Assembly (NCBI RefSeq): GCF_000182565.1
Contig: NW_015971538.1
Span: 144,713 to 208,712, forward strand
Direction of reading: 5' to 3'
Source: Spizellomyces punctatus DAOM BR117
Taxonomy: Eukaryota; Chytridiomycota; Chytridiomycetes; Spizellomycetales; Spizellomycetaceae
DNA: 64,000 bases
A program made the position numbers and the translations under genes. Numbering within the stretch: the first letter of the stretch is position 1; every line of letters starts with the position of its first letter. Below, piece after piece: positions 19,802 through 28,913 of this stretch. The notes under the pieces were generated by a model. That model saw nothing but the letters and a program-made list of their open reading frames with translations, was not told the origin of the DNA and did not search any database.

Positions 19802-20425
19802 ATGACCACACCCACCATTCTCGGATTGTTGTTGGCTGACAAACAAATTGGAGTCGCCAAGTTTGCCATCGACGATGCCAGCGACAAGACTGTGTACACA
19901 CCGTTTGTTTACAATGGTAAACAACTGGTTCTCGAATGTCAAGGGCACTTGGCTGCCAGCGGCATAAAGATCTTCAAGAACGGCAAGTCCGAAAATCATG
20001 TCATCAGTATTGTCATGGACGATTCCGATGTGTTGGAATCCTTGGTCGACATGTTGGGGGCGTTGCCTCAACTTGCGCAAGGCGAAGAAGAATGGGAACC
20101 CAAACATCCGACGTGGAACGGACGTGTGGACTTTTCTCTTGGAGTCAACAAAAAGAGCGGCGCCTACTACGCCGACATCACGCCGAAATTCACCCCAAAG
20201 ACCGCCTCCAAACAAGAGACCAATCTACAGAAGGGGTACAGTTGTGAGATTGTTTGTTCCGTCAAGGCGTACATCAACCCAGAGAAAAAGTCGTACGGAT
20301 TGGCGTTGGGTGTGCGCAAAGTCACCGTCGATAAATCCAACGTGAAGGAAATTGAGTTCAATGAACGTGAATACGATGATCTCGAAGTGATCATGTTGTG
20401 TAAGTTTTTATTTGTGTTTGTGTAG
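19802..20425 (+). CDS. Conserved-looking provirus protein, possible ssDNA-binding protein
   Basis: 207 residues as an unspliced frame. Strand-rich N-terminus, an acidic linker at about 95-104 (Q-G-E-E-E-W-E), and many Lys and aromatic residues in the second half. Size, charge and position beside the replication genes would suit an OB-fold single-stranded DNA-binding protein, but no motif proves it. A good GTAAGT donor at about 20400 with CTGAC and TAG signals near 20450-20464 suggests an intron at the very 3-prime end, which would trim the last eight residues. Confidence 0.6.
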   Translation: MTTPTILGLLLADKQIGVAKFAIDDASDKTVYTPFVYNGKQLVLECQGHLAASGIKIFKNGKSENHVISIVMDDSDVLESLVDMLGALPQLAQGEEEWEPKHPTWNGRVDFSLGVNKKSGAYYADITPKFTPKTASKQETNLQKGYSCEIVCSVKAYINPEKKSYGLALGVRKVTVDKSNVKEIEFNEREYDDLEVIMLCKFLFVFV

Positions 20426-20620
20426 TACAACATTAACTTGGTATTGACTGACATGTCTACGTAGAAAGATCCAAGATGTCGAGGCTGTGTCGAAAACCAA
20501 CCCAATCAGTTAGCGCATATGGACATAGGAGGGTGCTTAACGCAGCAGTTAGATAATTGGTTGAATACGATAAAGTATTTACCTTAAATGTGTAACGTAA
20601 ATAAACCAACTATAAGACAA

Positions 20621-20836
20621 TCAAGTCGTGGTGGTGGTGGTGGCGTCCGTTGTTCCAATGTTCATTCGTTTCTTGAACAAGGTTGCTGAAACCATGGCTA
20701 TGGCGTGCACCACTGAATTGGCTTCTGTACAGTTCGAGAAAGCGAGGACTTCTGAGGCGAGGAAAAGAGCCAGCGTGAGGGAGCCGCCAATAATGGTCAC
20801 CCATTCACTGGGTGAAAAGAGGCAGGCTCCTGACAT
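20621..20836 (-). CDS. Small membrane protein
   Basis: 71 residues from the Met at 20836, chosen because a TATATAG box lies about 18 bp upstream; the open frame continues upstream but would overlap the next gene. One hydrophobic helix (W-V-T-I-I-G-G-S-L-T-L-A-L-F-L-A) and a second weaker one; the tail ends in a threonine run encoded by a GGT repeat on the plus strand. Function unknown. Confidence 0.5.
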   Translation of the reverse strand: MSGACLFSPSEWVTIIGGSLTLALFLASEVLAFSNCTEANSVVHAIAMVSATLFKKRMNIGTTDATTTTTT

Positions 20837-20854
20837 GAGAAAGGCAAAAAAGAC

Positions 20855-20863
20855 TATATAAAG
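20855..20863. promoter_or_regulatory. Bidirectional TATA region
   Basis: TATATAAAG reads as a TATA box on the plus strand (57 bp before the ATG at 20912) and its complement serves the small membrane protein on the minus strand. Confidence 0.5.
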
Positions 20864-20911
20864 AGAGGGCCCACACAATTCTTCTATAGGCCCATTGGTG
20901 TCGAACACAAC

Positions 20912-21760
20912 ATGGAATCCATCCACTCTACAATCCAATGGTTCAAGGACATGTGCGAGCGTAAATTGAAGGACCCCCCTCCCATCGCACTTGACTTAAA
21001 GTACGGATACGGCGTGGAGGAAGACGATAACGACACGGTGATCGACGAGGATACGGACTCTGTGTTGGTAGAGCGTTTGACGGAAGGATTATGGATTGTA
21101 CCTGTAAACGCCCCAGCCAGACTCGACGACTATTGGACCATGTTCAGGTACACATTTCCCGAACAGCAACGTAGTGGCCTCGCGTATCTACTCATCGAAC
21201 GTCGCGACGCAGCGCTGGAAATGGCCACCGAAACGGCCATCAACGCTCAGTGTGTGATGTCGCCAGCGTTGAAACGCAGGTTCTTGCACCTGGCGCTGGA
21301 ATCGCGTATGGAGTTGAGACGAAGGGAGGTGGTTCTCCTCAACTTCCAGGTGCACACAGGCTTGTTGGGGATCCGCTCAGGGTGTGTTGGGGAACTGTTT
21401 TTGGCCTGTTCTGCGCTGCACCGGATCCGCGTGTTTTTGTACGATCTGTTGGAGAAGGACTTGGTGACGCGGGGGCTTGGGAAGAACTTGAAGAAAGCCA
21501 AGCATGACCACCCGACGGCCATGAAGCGGGTCATGTTGCTGAATGCGAAACCATCTCGTTCAATGGGGTTTGACGATCTCGCGATGAACTTGCCCCACCA
21601 ACTGGATTTGGTGGCCACCTACTTTCAAACATTAATGGATCACATGATTCGGGACGATCGTTACGTAATTAGATTTGAGGAATTAAGTGTATTAACGCGT
21701 TTATGTGACATGGCCGTCAAAAGTATGGGTGGTGTATTGAGTCTATGCCTACACGAATAA
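20912..21760 (+). CDS. Unknown provirus protein, 282 aa
   Basis: Mostly helical, with an acidic patch at about 36-50 (V-E-E-D-D-N-D and on) and an Arg/Glu-rich middle. No membrane segment or recognised motif. It has its own TATA box at 20855. Coding status is supported by length, promoter and the gap-free packing of genes. Confidence 0.65.
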   Translation: MESIHSTIQWFKDMCERKLKDPPPIALDLKYGYGVEEDDNDTVIDEDTDSVLVERLTEGLWIVPVNAPARLDDYWTMFRYTFPEQQRSGLAYLLIERRDAALEMATETAINAQCVMSPALKRRFLHLALESRMELRRREVVLLNFQVHTGLLGIRSGCVGELFLACSALHRIRVFLYDLLEKDLVTRGLGKNLKKAKHDHPTAMKRVMLLNAKPSRSMGFDDLAMNLPHQLDLVATYFQTLMDHMIRDDRYVIRFEELSVLTRLCDMAVKSMGGVLSLCLHE

Positions 21761-21773
21761 GAGCTACTTTCTA

Positions 21774-22241
21774 CTACACTACTACTACACTCGCAGTTGC
21801 GTTGGACGTCTGACAAGGTGCATCACTTTTTGTTGTTTTTGATGAAGAGGGGACCGTGTCAACGATCAGGATCCCTACCGGTTCTGACGACGTTGGTGTG
21901 GTGGTGGTGGTGGTGGTAGTGGTTGCCGTCATGTTGTGTGTGCACGTGGACACCACTGTGGTGGGGGCCGAGCAAGTGGCGGATCTGGTGGAAGTGATCA
22001 ACTGCGTGAAGATGAAGGTACTGAACTTGGTCGTCGTAGATGTGGCAGTAGCGGTCGCGGTTGTGGTTTCTGTAGAGGTTCGATTAGGAGCACAAAACGT
22101 GAACGCAACGCATTCACGATTGAGGGGTAACGTCACGGCAGGCAGAAGGGCCGTACTAGCGTTCGTGCTGGCATTTTGGCCCACCGCAGCCCTAGCAGAG
22201 AGTACGATGGAGGAAATGAGGAACAGGAGACACTGCATCAT
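21774..22241 (-). CDS. Secreted Thr/Ser-rich mucin-like protein
   Basis: 155 residues from the Met at 22241 (a second Met follows at once); the frame upstream lies inside the next gene and is ignored. The N-terminus is a clear signal peptide (C-L-L-F-L-I-S-S-I-V-L-S-A-R-A-A). The mature part is dominated by Thr, Ser and Ala with several N-x-S/T sites, runs of consecutive Thr, and six to eight Cys. It is likely to be heavily glycosylated and exported, which is unusual for a virus of this class and could be a surface or attachment factor. No homology assigned. Confidence 0.6.
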   Translation of the reverse strand: MMQCLLFLISSIVLSARAAVGQNASTNASTALLPAVTLPLNRECVAFTFCAPNRTSTETTTATATATSTTTKFSTFIFTQLITSTRSATCSAPTTVVSTCTHNMTATTTTTTTTTPTSSEPVGILIVDTVPSSSKTTKSDAPCQTSNATASVVVV

Positions 22242-22266
22242 GGAGGAATTATCGATAGTATAGGGT

Positions 22267-22539
22267 TCACATAAAAATGCGACGTTTAAAGTTGTAAAAA
22301 TCGCGATCGCTGATGAGTTTGACGTGGTTACCGTCGACGAGGACATGTTCTTTTAAACCTGCGAGGTCAAGGCGAACGCGCAATTCGTTTCCAACCTTGG
22401 TGGCTGTGACAGGGTCAGGGAGCGTCCAGCACCTCACGAGGGCGCGTACTGTACAGCCTGTATCTTCGGCCAACGCGACTGCGAAAGCCGAGTCGATGGT
22501 TTTGCGAGCAATGTGGGCAAGGTTGCGACGGAAGAACAT
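22267..22539 (-). CDS. Small unknown provirus protein, 90 aa
   Basis: Basic N-terminus followed by a mixed alpha/beta sequence; ends in a K-R-R-I-F-M tail. A CTATAAAA box at 22582-22589 lies about 45 bp upstream of the ATG. Not recognised. Confidence 0.55.
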   Translation of the reverse strand: MFFRRNLAHIARKTIDSAFAVALAEDTGCTVRALVRCWTLPDPVTATKVGNELRVRLDLAGLKEHVLVDGNHVKLISDRDFYNFKRRIFM

Positions 22540-22581
22540 GGTTGGGTTGTCTGGTGTGAGGAGTGAGGGGCGAGACGAGCG

Positions 22582-22589
22582 TTTTATAG
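22582..22589 (-). promoter_or_regulatory. TATA box of the 90-aa gene
   Basis: CTATAAAA on the minus strand, about 43 bp before the ATG at 22539. Confidence 0.5.
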
Positions 22590-22612
22590 ACTTTCTTTTA
22601 GTGTATAGTCAG

Positions 22613-23404
22613 TCATGCGTCGGTGGTGTTCAGCTGTGTAAACAAGGCGCTCAACTGTTTGTTGTGTAGTTCTGTGTACGTCCATGGAATTGTATATGGA
22701 GGAGTAACACCATGAAGGTCGAGAATGGCCAAGCAAACAAATAACATTTTTGGGAACCGTTTCCGCTTGAGATCCAGATGTTTATGCTGGAAGGCGTGAT
22801 GAACCCGCGTAAACATGCGCTGCACAGAGTTCATGGTGTGGTCGGGCGGATGGGGCCACGAAGCGCCGCCCATTGAGCGTATGATGGCGGGGATGGACAA
22901 ATACAGTGGCTGTAGTTTGGCTGCTCGTAAGGCGTCCCGCACCTTGATGTAAACATCAGGACGGTTCACAGCCCCGTCACCCCCAATGTGGGCTTTCAGT
23001 TCAGCTAGAAAAGAGGCGTCGAAGGGCCCGCCCATGAACCCCAGCGTGTGATAGAGTGTCCACCGGAAAATGTACGGCCGACTGTAAATATGTTTGTGTG
23101 TTTTACGCACGCGCCCCCAGTCCGATGGATCGAGGGCGATGGGCCGAGCGGTTTCTCTGGATTCGTAGACAATGTACTCATTGTAACCATACTGTTCAGG
23201 TATATCGAGATCGAGCTGATCGGACGAGAAGATGGGTAAAGGTTCGGCGTAAGTGTCGCGCTCGTAAGCGATCGGTGTGTCCGGAAGTCTGTCCGGAGTC
23301 TCCTGCGCCACATCTTTATGTTGCCATGGATACAGATCTTTGAATTGGACAGGGTCCACATGGACCCCACATGATGCGAGTAACTGGAGGTAGGTGTCCG
23401 CCAT
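22613..23404 (-). CDS. Unknown provirus protein, 263 aa
   Basis: Pro-rich first 90 residues with many aromatic residues, then a helical half rich in His, Arg and Lys (K-H-L-D-L-K-R-K-R-F-P-K near 215). A TATAAAT box at 23441-23447 sits about 37 bp upstream. I considered a late transcription factor of the VLTF3 type but found no zinc-binding cysteines. Function not assigned. Confidence 0.6.
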   Translation of the reverse strand: MADTYLQLLASCGVHVDPVQFKDLYPWQHKDVAQETPDRLPDTPIAYERDTYAEPLPIFSSDQLDLDIPEQYGYNEYIVYESRETARPIALDPSDWGRVRKTHKHIYSRPYIFRWTLYHTLGFMGGPFDASFLAELKAHIGGDGAVNRPDVYIKVRDALRAAKLQPLYLSIPAIIRSMGGASWPHPPDHTMNSVQRMFTRVHHAFQHKHLDLKRKRFPKMLFVCLAILDLHGVTPPYTIPWTYTELHNKQLSALFTQLNTTDA

Positions 23405-23440
23405 AGGGCAATGACAAGACTGCCAGTGTGTGCAGTTGGT

Positions 23441-23447
23441 ATTTATA
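23441..23447 (-). promoter_or_regulatory. TATA box of the 263-aa gene
   Basis: CCTATAAATACC on the minus strand, about 37 bp before the ATG at 23404. Confidence 0.5.
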
Positions 23448-23496
23448 GGCGATGGATATGTTGTATTGGATGATATGTAGAGTGTACCTAAGCATT

Positions 23497-26400
23497 TTAC
23501 AATTCCCTATCATCATAATAACAGCGTGTCACTTCTATAATATGCTCGTAATTTGTGTCAGCGGATGATTTTGCACAGGTGTTGGTGCCGCTTACTACGA
23601 GTTTGACATTATATGTTGTGGTACTATCCAGTTTGGCTGATTCACTGAACTCGAGATGTTGAAAACTTCCGTTTACAAACGATCGATAATAATCTGGGCT
23701 CACAGCTGAATAAACACACGTAGGATCTGAAGCCCCAGCGCTCGACGATGTAATGGCGAGGTGCGCAGTGATATACCCCGTAGCCGTGCCAACCGCAAGC
23801 CATTTGAATGTCATCGTGTATAAACCCGTTGTAGGTACGGCGAAAAAGACGCTGCTTGATGAGTTAACAAACAATCCGCTGCCATTCGTTGTGTCTGTGG
23901 CCCCTATCACACGTTTGACGATTTTTCCGCTATTAACACTATTCACCCACGCCTGAGTCGCCACGATGTTGGTTCCACTCATGTACAAATTACCACCAGC
24001 ATATAGAGCTCCACCTACGCCCACACCGCCCGGAACCACAAAAGCTCCTGTAGATGTGGATGTAGAGGCTGTGGTGCTATCCAACGATATATTTCCAGTA
24101 GTAGCTGCAATGGTGAGCCCCTTAGCACCTGTAGCTTGAATGCGTGTATTTCCAGTATCATTGCGCAGGGTCAAGGTATTCACTCCACCATCCGCCGAGC
24201 GAGCGGAACCGTTTTTGAACAAGGTGGCGAAATTGGTTCCATCTCCCAATGCAACTTCAGCGTACGAGTTGCTTGCGCTGATGACTTGTGTATTTCCATC
24301 GAATACTGTGGCACCGGTGGTTTCTGCAATGGTCAGTCCTTTTCCACCTTTAGATTGGATTTTAATTTTTCCGGCACCATTTTGAAGCATTAAACCGTTG
24401 GTCCCAGCCCCACCCGTGTTGGTAGACGAGTTAAATAACAAATATGCTCCAATAGCCGTATCATTTTCAAACCCGATAAACGTTGTCGCAGATGTACCGT
24501 TTGATTTGTTTTTAACCAAAAACGTGCGTTGGCCGTTCACCGAGGTGCTCCCCAATGTATAGAAATTCACATCCAAGGTAGGTGTTGTGCTGCTCAACGC
24601 CGTCAAGTTGGTGTTAAGTGGTTGTTTTCCAGCTAGGCTGCTATCCACATAACTTAACGCAACCAACGGGTCCACCCCGTCCTGAAGCATCTGCCCATAA
24701 AACTCTACATCGCCATAGAACCGTGATGTCGATCCACTACCCACATCCAGTTTAGGTAATGAAGGATTCGCCCCACTCAGACTGGTCAGGTTGGTGTTAA
24801 GTGGTTGTTTCGTGGCTAGCGCTGTAACCACATAGTCAGTTCCAACTAGAGGATCTGTACCGTCGAGCAGAACCTGCCCGTAAAACGCAACGTCGCCATA
24901 GAATGTTGATGTATCCCCAGCACCAACTTCCAGTTTAGGTAGTGTAGGTGTAGCCCCACTCAGGTTGGTGAGATTGGTGTTGAGCGGTTGTTTACCGGCT
25001 AGCCCACTTGTCAATGCAGAGTTGGTGGCATAGTCCCCCGTAGGTTGTTTCGTCGCTAACCCGTTGGCCAGCGCCGTGTTTGTGGCATAATCCCCAGCAT
25101 CTTGTTTCGTAGCTAAACCGTTCGTCAATGCCGAGTTTGTGGCGTAGTCACCAGCATCTTGTTTGGTGGCTACAGCCACATCCACATACTGTCTCGTAGC
25201 TAACGGAAGAGGGTAATCTGGATTCAATGTGACGATAACCCCATCCCCAGCCAGATCCACGTATTCCTGGGTAGCCACTTGTTTGCTGCCTTCAGCTGTG
25301 ACTGTGCCAGTCACCGTCAAGTCACCTGTCAGCGTAGGTGTTGCACCACTCAAGCCTGTTAAATTGGTGTTGAGAGGTTGGCGAGTCGCTAACCCGTTGG
25401 TTAGGGCGGTGTTGGTTGCATAATCACCAACAGCCTGTTTCGTCGCGAGACCAGTATCCACATATTCTCGTGTGGCGAGTTGTTTACCCCCTTCTGCAGA
25501 AGCGGTTCCCGTAGCAGCTATGGTTCCGTCAAATGTGGCGTTTCCAGTGGTAGGCGCAATCGTCATACCTTTACCACCTGTAGCTTGCACTCGTGTGGTA
25601 CCCGTATCATTGCGCAGGGTCAGGGTGTTCACCCCACCATCCGCAGAACGAGCGGAACCGTTCTTGAACAAGGTGGCCATGTTGGTTCCATCCCCCAATG
25701 CAACTTCTGCGTATGAGTTGGTTGCACTGATTGCTAACAACTGGGTGGATTGTATATTCCCATCTAACGTCATGTTGCCGGTGGTTTCTGCAATGGTCAG
25801 GCCTTTTCCGCCTTTCGATTGGATTTGAATTTTTCCGGCATCGTTTCGCAGTCGTAAACCATTCGCCCCAACACCGCTCGTGTTGGTAGACGAGTTGAAA
25901 AGCAAATACGAACCAAGAGCCGTATCATTTTCAAAACCAATAAAGGATGACGCGCCAGTGCCTGTCGATTTATTTTTCACCAGAAACGTACGTTGACTGT
26001 TCAACGGGGTGCCCCCCAATGTGAATGTATTCACATCCAGAGAAGGGGCGGTGTTACTCAAGCTGGTCAAGTTGACATGGAGGGGTTGTTTTCCGGCTAG
26101 ACCACTCGTCAACGCTGTGTTTGTGGCATAGTCGCCCGTAGGCTGTTTCGTGGCCAATCCTGTATCCACATAATTGGTTAATGCGGTCGTTGTGGCTTGC
26201 AAATACGGCGTGACCAGTCCAGGGAATTTGGTGGAGACGTAACGACGCAAGTAATCGAAATTCACAGCTTGCTCTGCTTCTATCAAATCCAGATTCGTGG
26301 ATGCGCAGGGTGGTGTGTCAAACAATAACCGCGTACAACCCCCCGTGTCATCGCCATAATCTGAAGCTGCGATAACTACTTGAGAGTTGGGAACCAGCAC

Positions 26401-28869
26401 ATAGTTACCATCTCCATCAGTTTCCCATACAGGATTCCCCTCCCCATCTACAACAGGTGCACCGTTTTCATCTTCTTCTTGTTTACGCCGATGGGCATAT
26501 CCAAAGACCGCGATCCAGCCGGCGGCCGCCACTGCCGGCCCGAACAATGCTGGAACCAGACCAGTGCCTGGCGCTGGTGAGACAGGCCCCAGTAACCCAC
26601 CAGAAATCGGTGCCACTGCCGCAGCAGGGCCAGACACACTGACCGTGTTGCTAGACCCGTCGGCTTGCTCGGTCACATCCTCATCGTTGTTTTCTTCCGT
26701 GTCGTCATCGTCCGCTGTTTTGACGCCTGTGGCAGAAATCACATTCCCAGTGATGGTGATACCTGGCCCGGGGATGTAGCCCTGAATCACACCCCCCAAA
26801 ACAGTAATTCCGTTTGTACCGGTGTACGACCCCTGAATATTGCTACCCACAACAGACACACCGCTGGATCCTGTGTAGGCTCCTTGGATACTGCTCCCAC
26901 TGACAGTGACACCATTGGTCCCCGTATAGGAGCCTTCAATATTTCCCCCGTTGACAGTGACACCGTTAGACCCGGTATAGACTCCTTTGATCGTATCTCC
27001 GTCCACGGCCACGCCATCAGAACCTGAATATGCCCCTCGAAACTCATTCTCTACACGCGTGACACCGTTGCTTGCGGTAAGAATGTCTTTGACAGTGACC
27101 GTGTCGCTGTTGGTCTCTATGACAAGCCCGCCTTCAGCATATAGGTCTAACAGCACTTCGTGATCGCTATTTTCAAACAAGCCCCTCGTAAACGTCCGTG
27201 TGTCTCGAATTTTATTCACCTCTACCATTTCGAGAGCGCCCTCCACTTGGAGAGCCAATTGAATGTCATTATTCGTGCCTGACCGGACTTGTAACCCGTT
27301 GATGGGCTGAAAATTCAACCCTGACGCAATCTTGTCTTCAACGATGCGAATGGTGCTGCCGTCCACGAGAGGGGATGGGTTAACAGCAACATTATTGTTA
27401 CTGTCTATCTGTAGCGATGCAGCACACCTCACACTCAGTTCACGGCGACCATTGACTTCAGCCGAAACGTCAATGCCGCCAGCTTGCTTGGCTTGGATGA
27501 ACTGAGCCAGAAAGCCTTTGGTGACCGCATAATTGTCTTGGCTTGGGGAAAAGCTGAACCTCGAGGCCAATTGCACGTCGTCCAAATCCAGACGGTTAAA
27601 CGTTTCGTTGTAGGTGAAATTAGGCCGTGACTGTAGACCGTTAAACACCCCAAAGTAAGGAATACGCCCATTCCCGTGTGTTTTCATTTCGAGTTGACCA
27701 TTCGTTTGCGTGAAATCATTGGAAGCCATCAACCGGAGAACCGTAATGTCAGTGTCACCCAGAAACGTAAACAAATCGGTCAGGGTGGAGAATCCCAAAT
27801 CCAACAAATCGCCTGGCAACAGGGCGGACAGTTCCGTTAAACCGGATGTGCTACGCAGGGCCCCAAGGGGTTTCAAAATATTGGTGATGTTGGTTTCCAA
27901 TTTTCCGTCATCGTTCACCTTGAGCGATTTGTGGAGATCTAGAGCCAACTGTTCTTGGTCCACTTTGAATGGGGTCTTTGACCTCAACCGTACATGGGTG
28001 GTTGAACTCTCGCCTGGTGTAGTCTCATAATACTGTAAAGGTGGGTCCAATGCGTTGGCTGTGCGAACCACCGTTAACTGGTTGTTGATATCCACGAACA
28101 ACGTGGCTGGGTCCGTGTCGAGCGAGATATCGATGGTGTCCCCTGCACGTACAGCATCGAGAGGGGGGTTGGCTGTGACACCTTTGACCAGACCGCCAAA
28201 ATCCGCATACAGTTCGTTGGTCGCATCATCGACTTTCAATGTATCATCGTCAATGTTGAGTGATATTGCAATGTTGTCACCTGTCCTCTGGGTTTCGAGA
28301 GGTGTGCTGCTTGACACCTGTTTAACCAGACCGTCAAAATCAGCATACAACACTTTTGTAGTATCATCCACTTTCAATGTCAACTCGTCAATGTTGAGTG
28401 ACAGGTCAATGTTGTCTCCTGTCCTTTGAGCTTCCAGAGGATCCTGTGCGGTGACGCCTTTCACTAACCCGTCGAAATCCGCGTACAATTCTCCAGTATC
28501 TTCATCCACTTTTAATGTCAATTCGTCGAACGCCAGCCCGACTGTAGTGGTTTCGTTGGGCTCATCAAACACTTGCGTGATGGGTGCAGTGGCCAAGATA
28601 TCTTTTACGATTTTCCCCGCGGCCGACCACCATAACGTTCCCGTCCACACTTCCACCCGGTTTGTGTCGGTATTGAAAATGACCGTTCCTCTTTTCACAT
28701 GGCTCAATGCATCTCTCCCTGCGGTGGTGAACCGTCGCAAAGTTAATCCTGGCGCGATACTGTTGGGGGTATTGACAACGACATCATCTTCTACGTTCAC
28801 ACTGTCAAAGACCGCATCGTCTGAACCTGTGAGGGTCTTGCTGGAGGGGAACGGTCTTGCTCGTGCCAT
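23497..28869 (-). CDS. Giant phage-like fibre protein, 1790 aa
   Basis: One frame of 5.4 kb. The N-terminus carries a phage tail-fibre signature (G-T-V-I-F-N-T-D-T-N-R-V-E-V-W). Residues about 110-300 hold four copies of a roughly 45-residue unit (T-L-K-V-D ... L-Y-A-D-F-x-G-L-V-K). Residues about 606-700 hold a 16-22-residue repeat (Y-T-G-x-N-G-V-x-V-x-G). A hydrophobic segment lies near 765-790 with R-R-K after it. Residues 860-1620 repeat L-A-T-K-Q-P-x-G-D-Y-A-T-N-x-A-L-T and two near-identical blocks of about 70 residues. The last 150 residues are a beta-rich head resembling C1q/TNF-type or phage receptor-binding tips. It is the likely attachment fibre and the largest gene of the element. 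Confidence 0.85.
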   Translation of the reverse strand: MARARPFPSSKTLTGSDDAVFDSVNVEDDVVVNTPNSIAPGLTLRRFTTAGRDALSHVKRGTVIFNTDTNRVEVWTGTLWWSAAGKIVKDILATAPITQVFDEPNETTTVGLAFDELTLKVDEDTGELYADFDGLVKGVTAQDPLEAQRTGDNIDLSLNIDELTLKVDDTTKVLYADFDGLVKQVSSSTPLETQRTGDNIAISLNIDDDTLKVDDATNELYADFGGLVKGVTANPPLDAVRAGDTIDISLDTDPATLFVDINNQLTVVRTANALDPPLQYYETTPGESSTTHVRLRSKTPFKVDQEQLALDLHKSLKVNDDGKLETNITNILKPLGALRSTSGLTELSALLPGDLLDLGFSTLTDLFTFLGDTDITVLRLMASNDFTQTNGQLEMKTHGNGRIPYFGVFNGLQSRPNFTYNETFNRLDLDDVQLASRFSFSPSQDNYAVTKGFLAQFIQAKQAGGIDVSAEVNGRRELSVRCAASLQIDSNNNVAVNPSPLVDGSTIRIVEDKIASGLNFQPINGLQVRSGTNNDIQLALQVEGALEMVEVNKIRDTRTFTRGLFENSDHEVLLDLYAEGGLVIETNSDTVTVKDILTASNGVTRVENEFRGAYSGSDGVAVDGDTIKGVYTGSNGVTVNGGNIEGSYTGTNGVTVSGSSIQGAYTGSSGVSVVGSNIQGSYTGTNGITVLGGVIQGYIPGPGITITGNVISATGVKTADDDDTEENNDEDVTEQADGSSNTVSVSGPAAAVAPISGGLLGPVSPAPGTGLVPALFGPAVAAAGWIAVFGYAHRRKQEEDENGAPVVDGEGNPVWETDGDGNYVLVPNSQVVIAASDYGDDTGGCTRLLFDTPPCASTNLDLIEAEQAVNFDYLRRYVSTKFPGLVTPYLQATTTALTNYVDTGLATKQPTGDYATNTALTSGLAGKQPLHVNLTSLSNTAPSLDVNTFTLGGTPLNSQRTFLVKNKSTGTGASSFIGFENDTALGSYLLFNSSTNTSGVGANGLRLRNDAGKIQIQSKGGKGLTIAETTGNMTLDGNIQSTQLLAISATNSYAEVALGDGTNMATLFKNGSARSADGGVNTLTLRNDTGTTRVQATGGKGMTIAPTTGNATFDGTIAATGTASAEGGKQLATREYVDTGLATKQAVGDYATNTALTNGLATRQPLNTNLTGLSGATPTLTGDLTVTGTVTAEGSKQVATQEYVDLAGDGVIVTLNPDYPLPLATRQYVDVAVATKQDAGDYATNSALTNGLATKQDAGDYATNTALANGLATKQPTGDYATNSALTSGLAGKQPLNTNLTNLSGATPTLPKLEVGAGDTSTFYGDVAFYGQVLLDGTDPLVGTDYVVTALATKQPLNTNLTSLSGANPSLPKLDVGSGSTSRFYGDVEFYGQMLQDGVDPLVALSYVDSSLAGKQPLNTNLTALSSTTPTLDVNFYTLGSTSVNGQRTFLVKNKSNGTSATTFIGFENDTAIGAYLLFNSSTNTGGAGTNGLMLQNGAGKIKIQSKGGKGLTIAETTGATVFDGNTQVISASNSYAEVALGDGTNFATLFKNGSARSADGGVNTLTLRNDTGNTRIQATGAKGLTIAATTGNISLDSTTASTSTSTGAFVVPGGVGVGGALYAGGNLYMSGTNIVATQAWVNSVNSGKIVKRVIGATDTTNGSGLFVNSSSSVFFAVPTTGLYTMTFKWLAVGTATGYITAHLAITSSSAGASDPTCVYSAVSPDYYRSFVNGSFQHLEFSESAKLDSTTTYNVKLVVSGTNTCAKSSADTNYEHIIEVTRCYYDDREL
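24370..26010 (-). repeat. Internal duplications within the fibre gene
   Basis: Blocks at about 24100-24570 and 25560-26010 encode nearly the same protein segment (shared cores F-L-V-K-N-K-S and F-I-G-F-E-N-D-T-A). Between them are multiple short direct repeats encoding K-Q-P-L-N-T-N-L-T. The outer limits are approximate. Confidence 0.75.
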
Positions 28870-28913
28870 GATAATTATTGTATGAAAACATATAATTAAA
28901 CGATACTCTGACC

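Noticed and set aside
22613-23404. VLTF3-like late transcription factor
   Set aside because: No zinc-binding cysteine pairs and only vague similarity.
26380-27047. Plus-strand and alternative frames within the fibre gene
   Set aside because: Repeats make many open frames on both strands; only the 1790-codon frame has coherent protein architecture.
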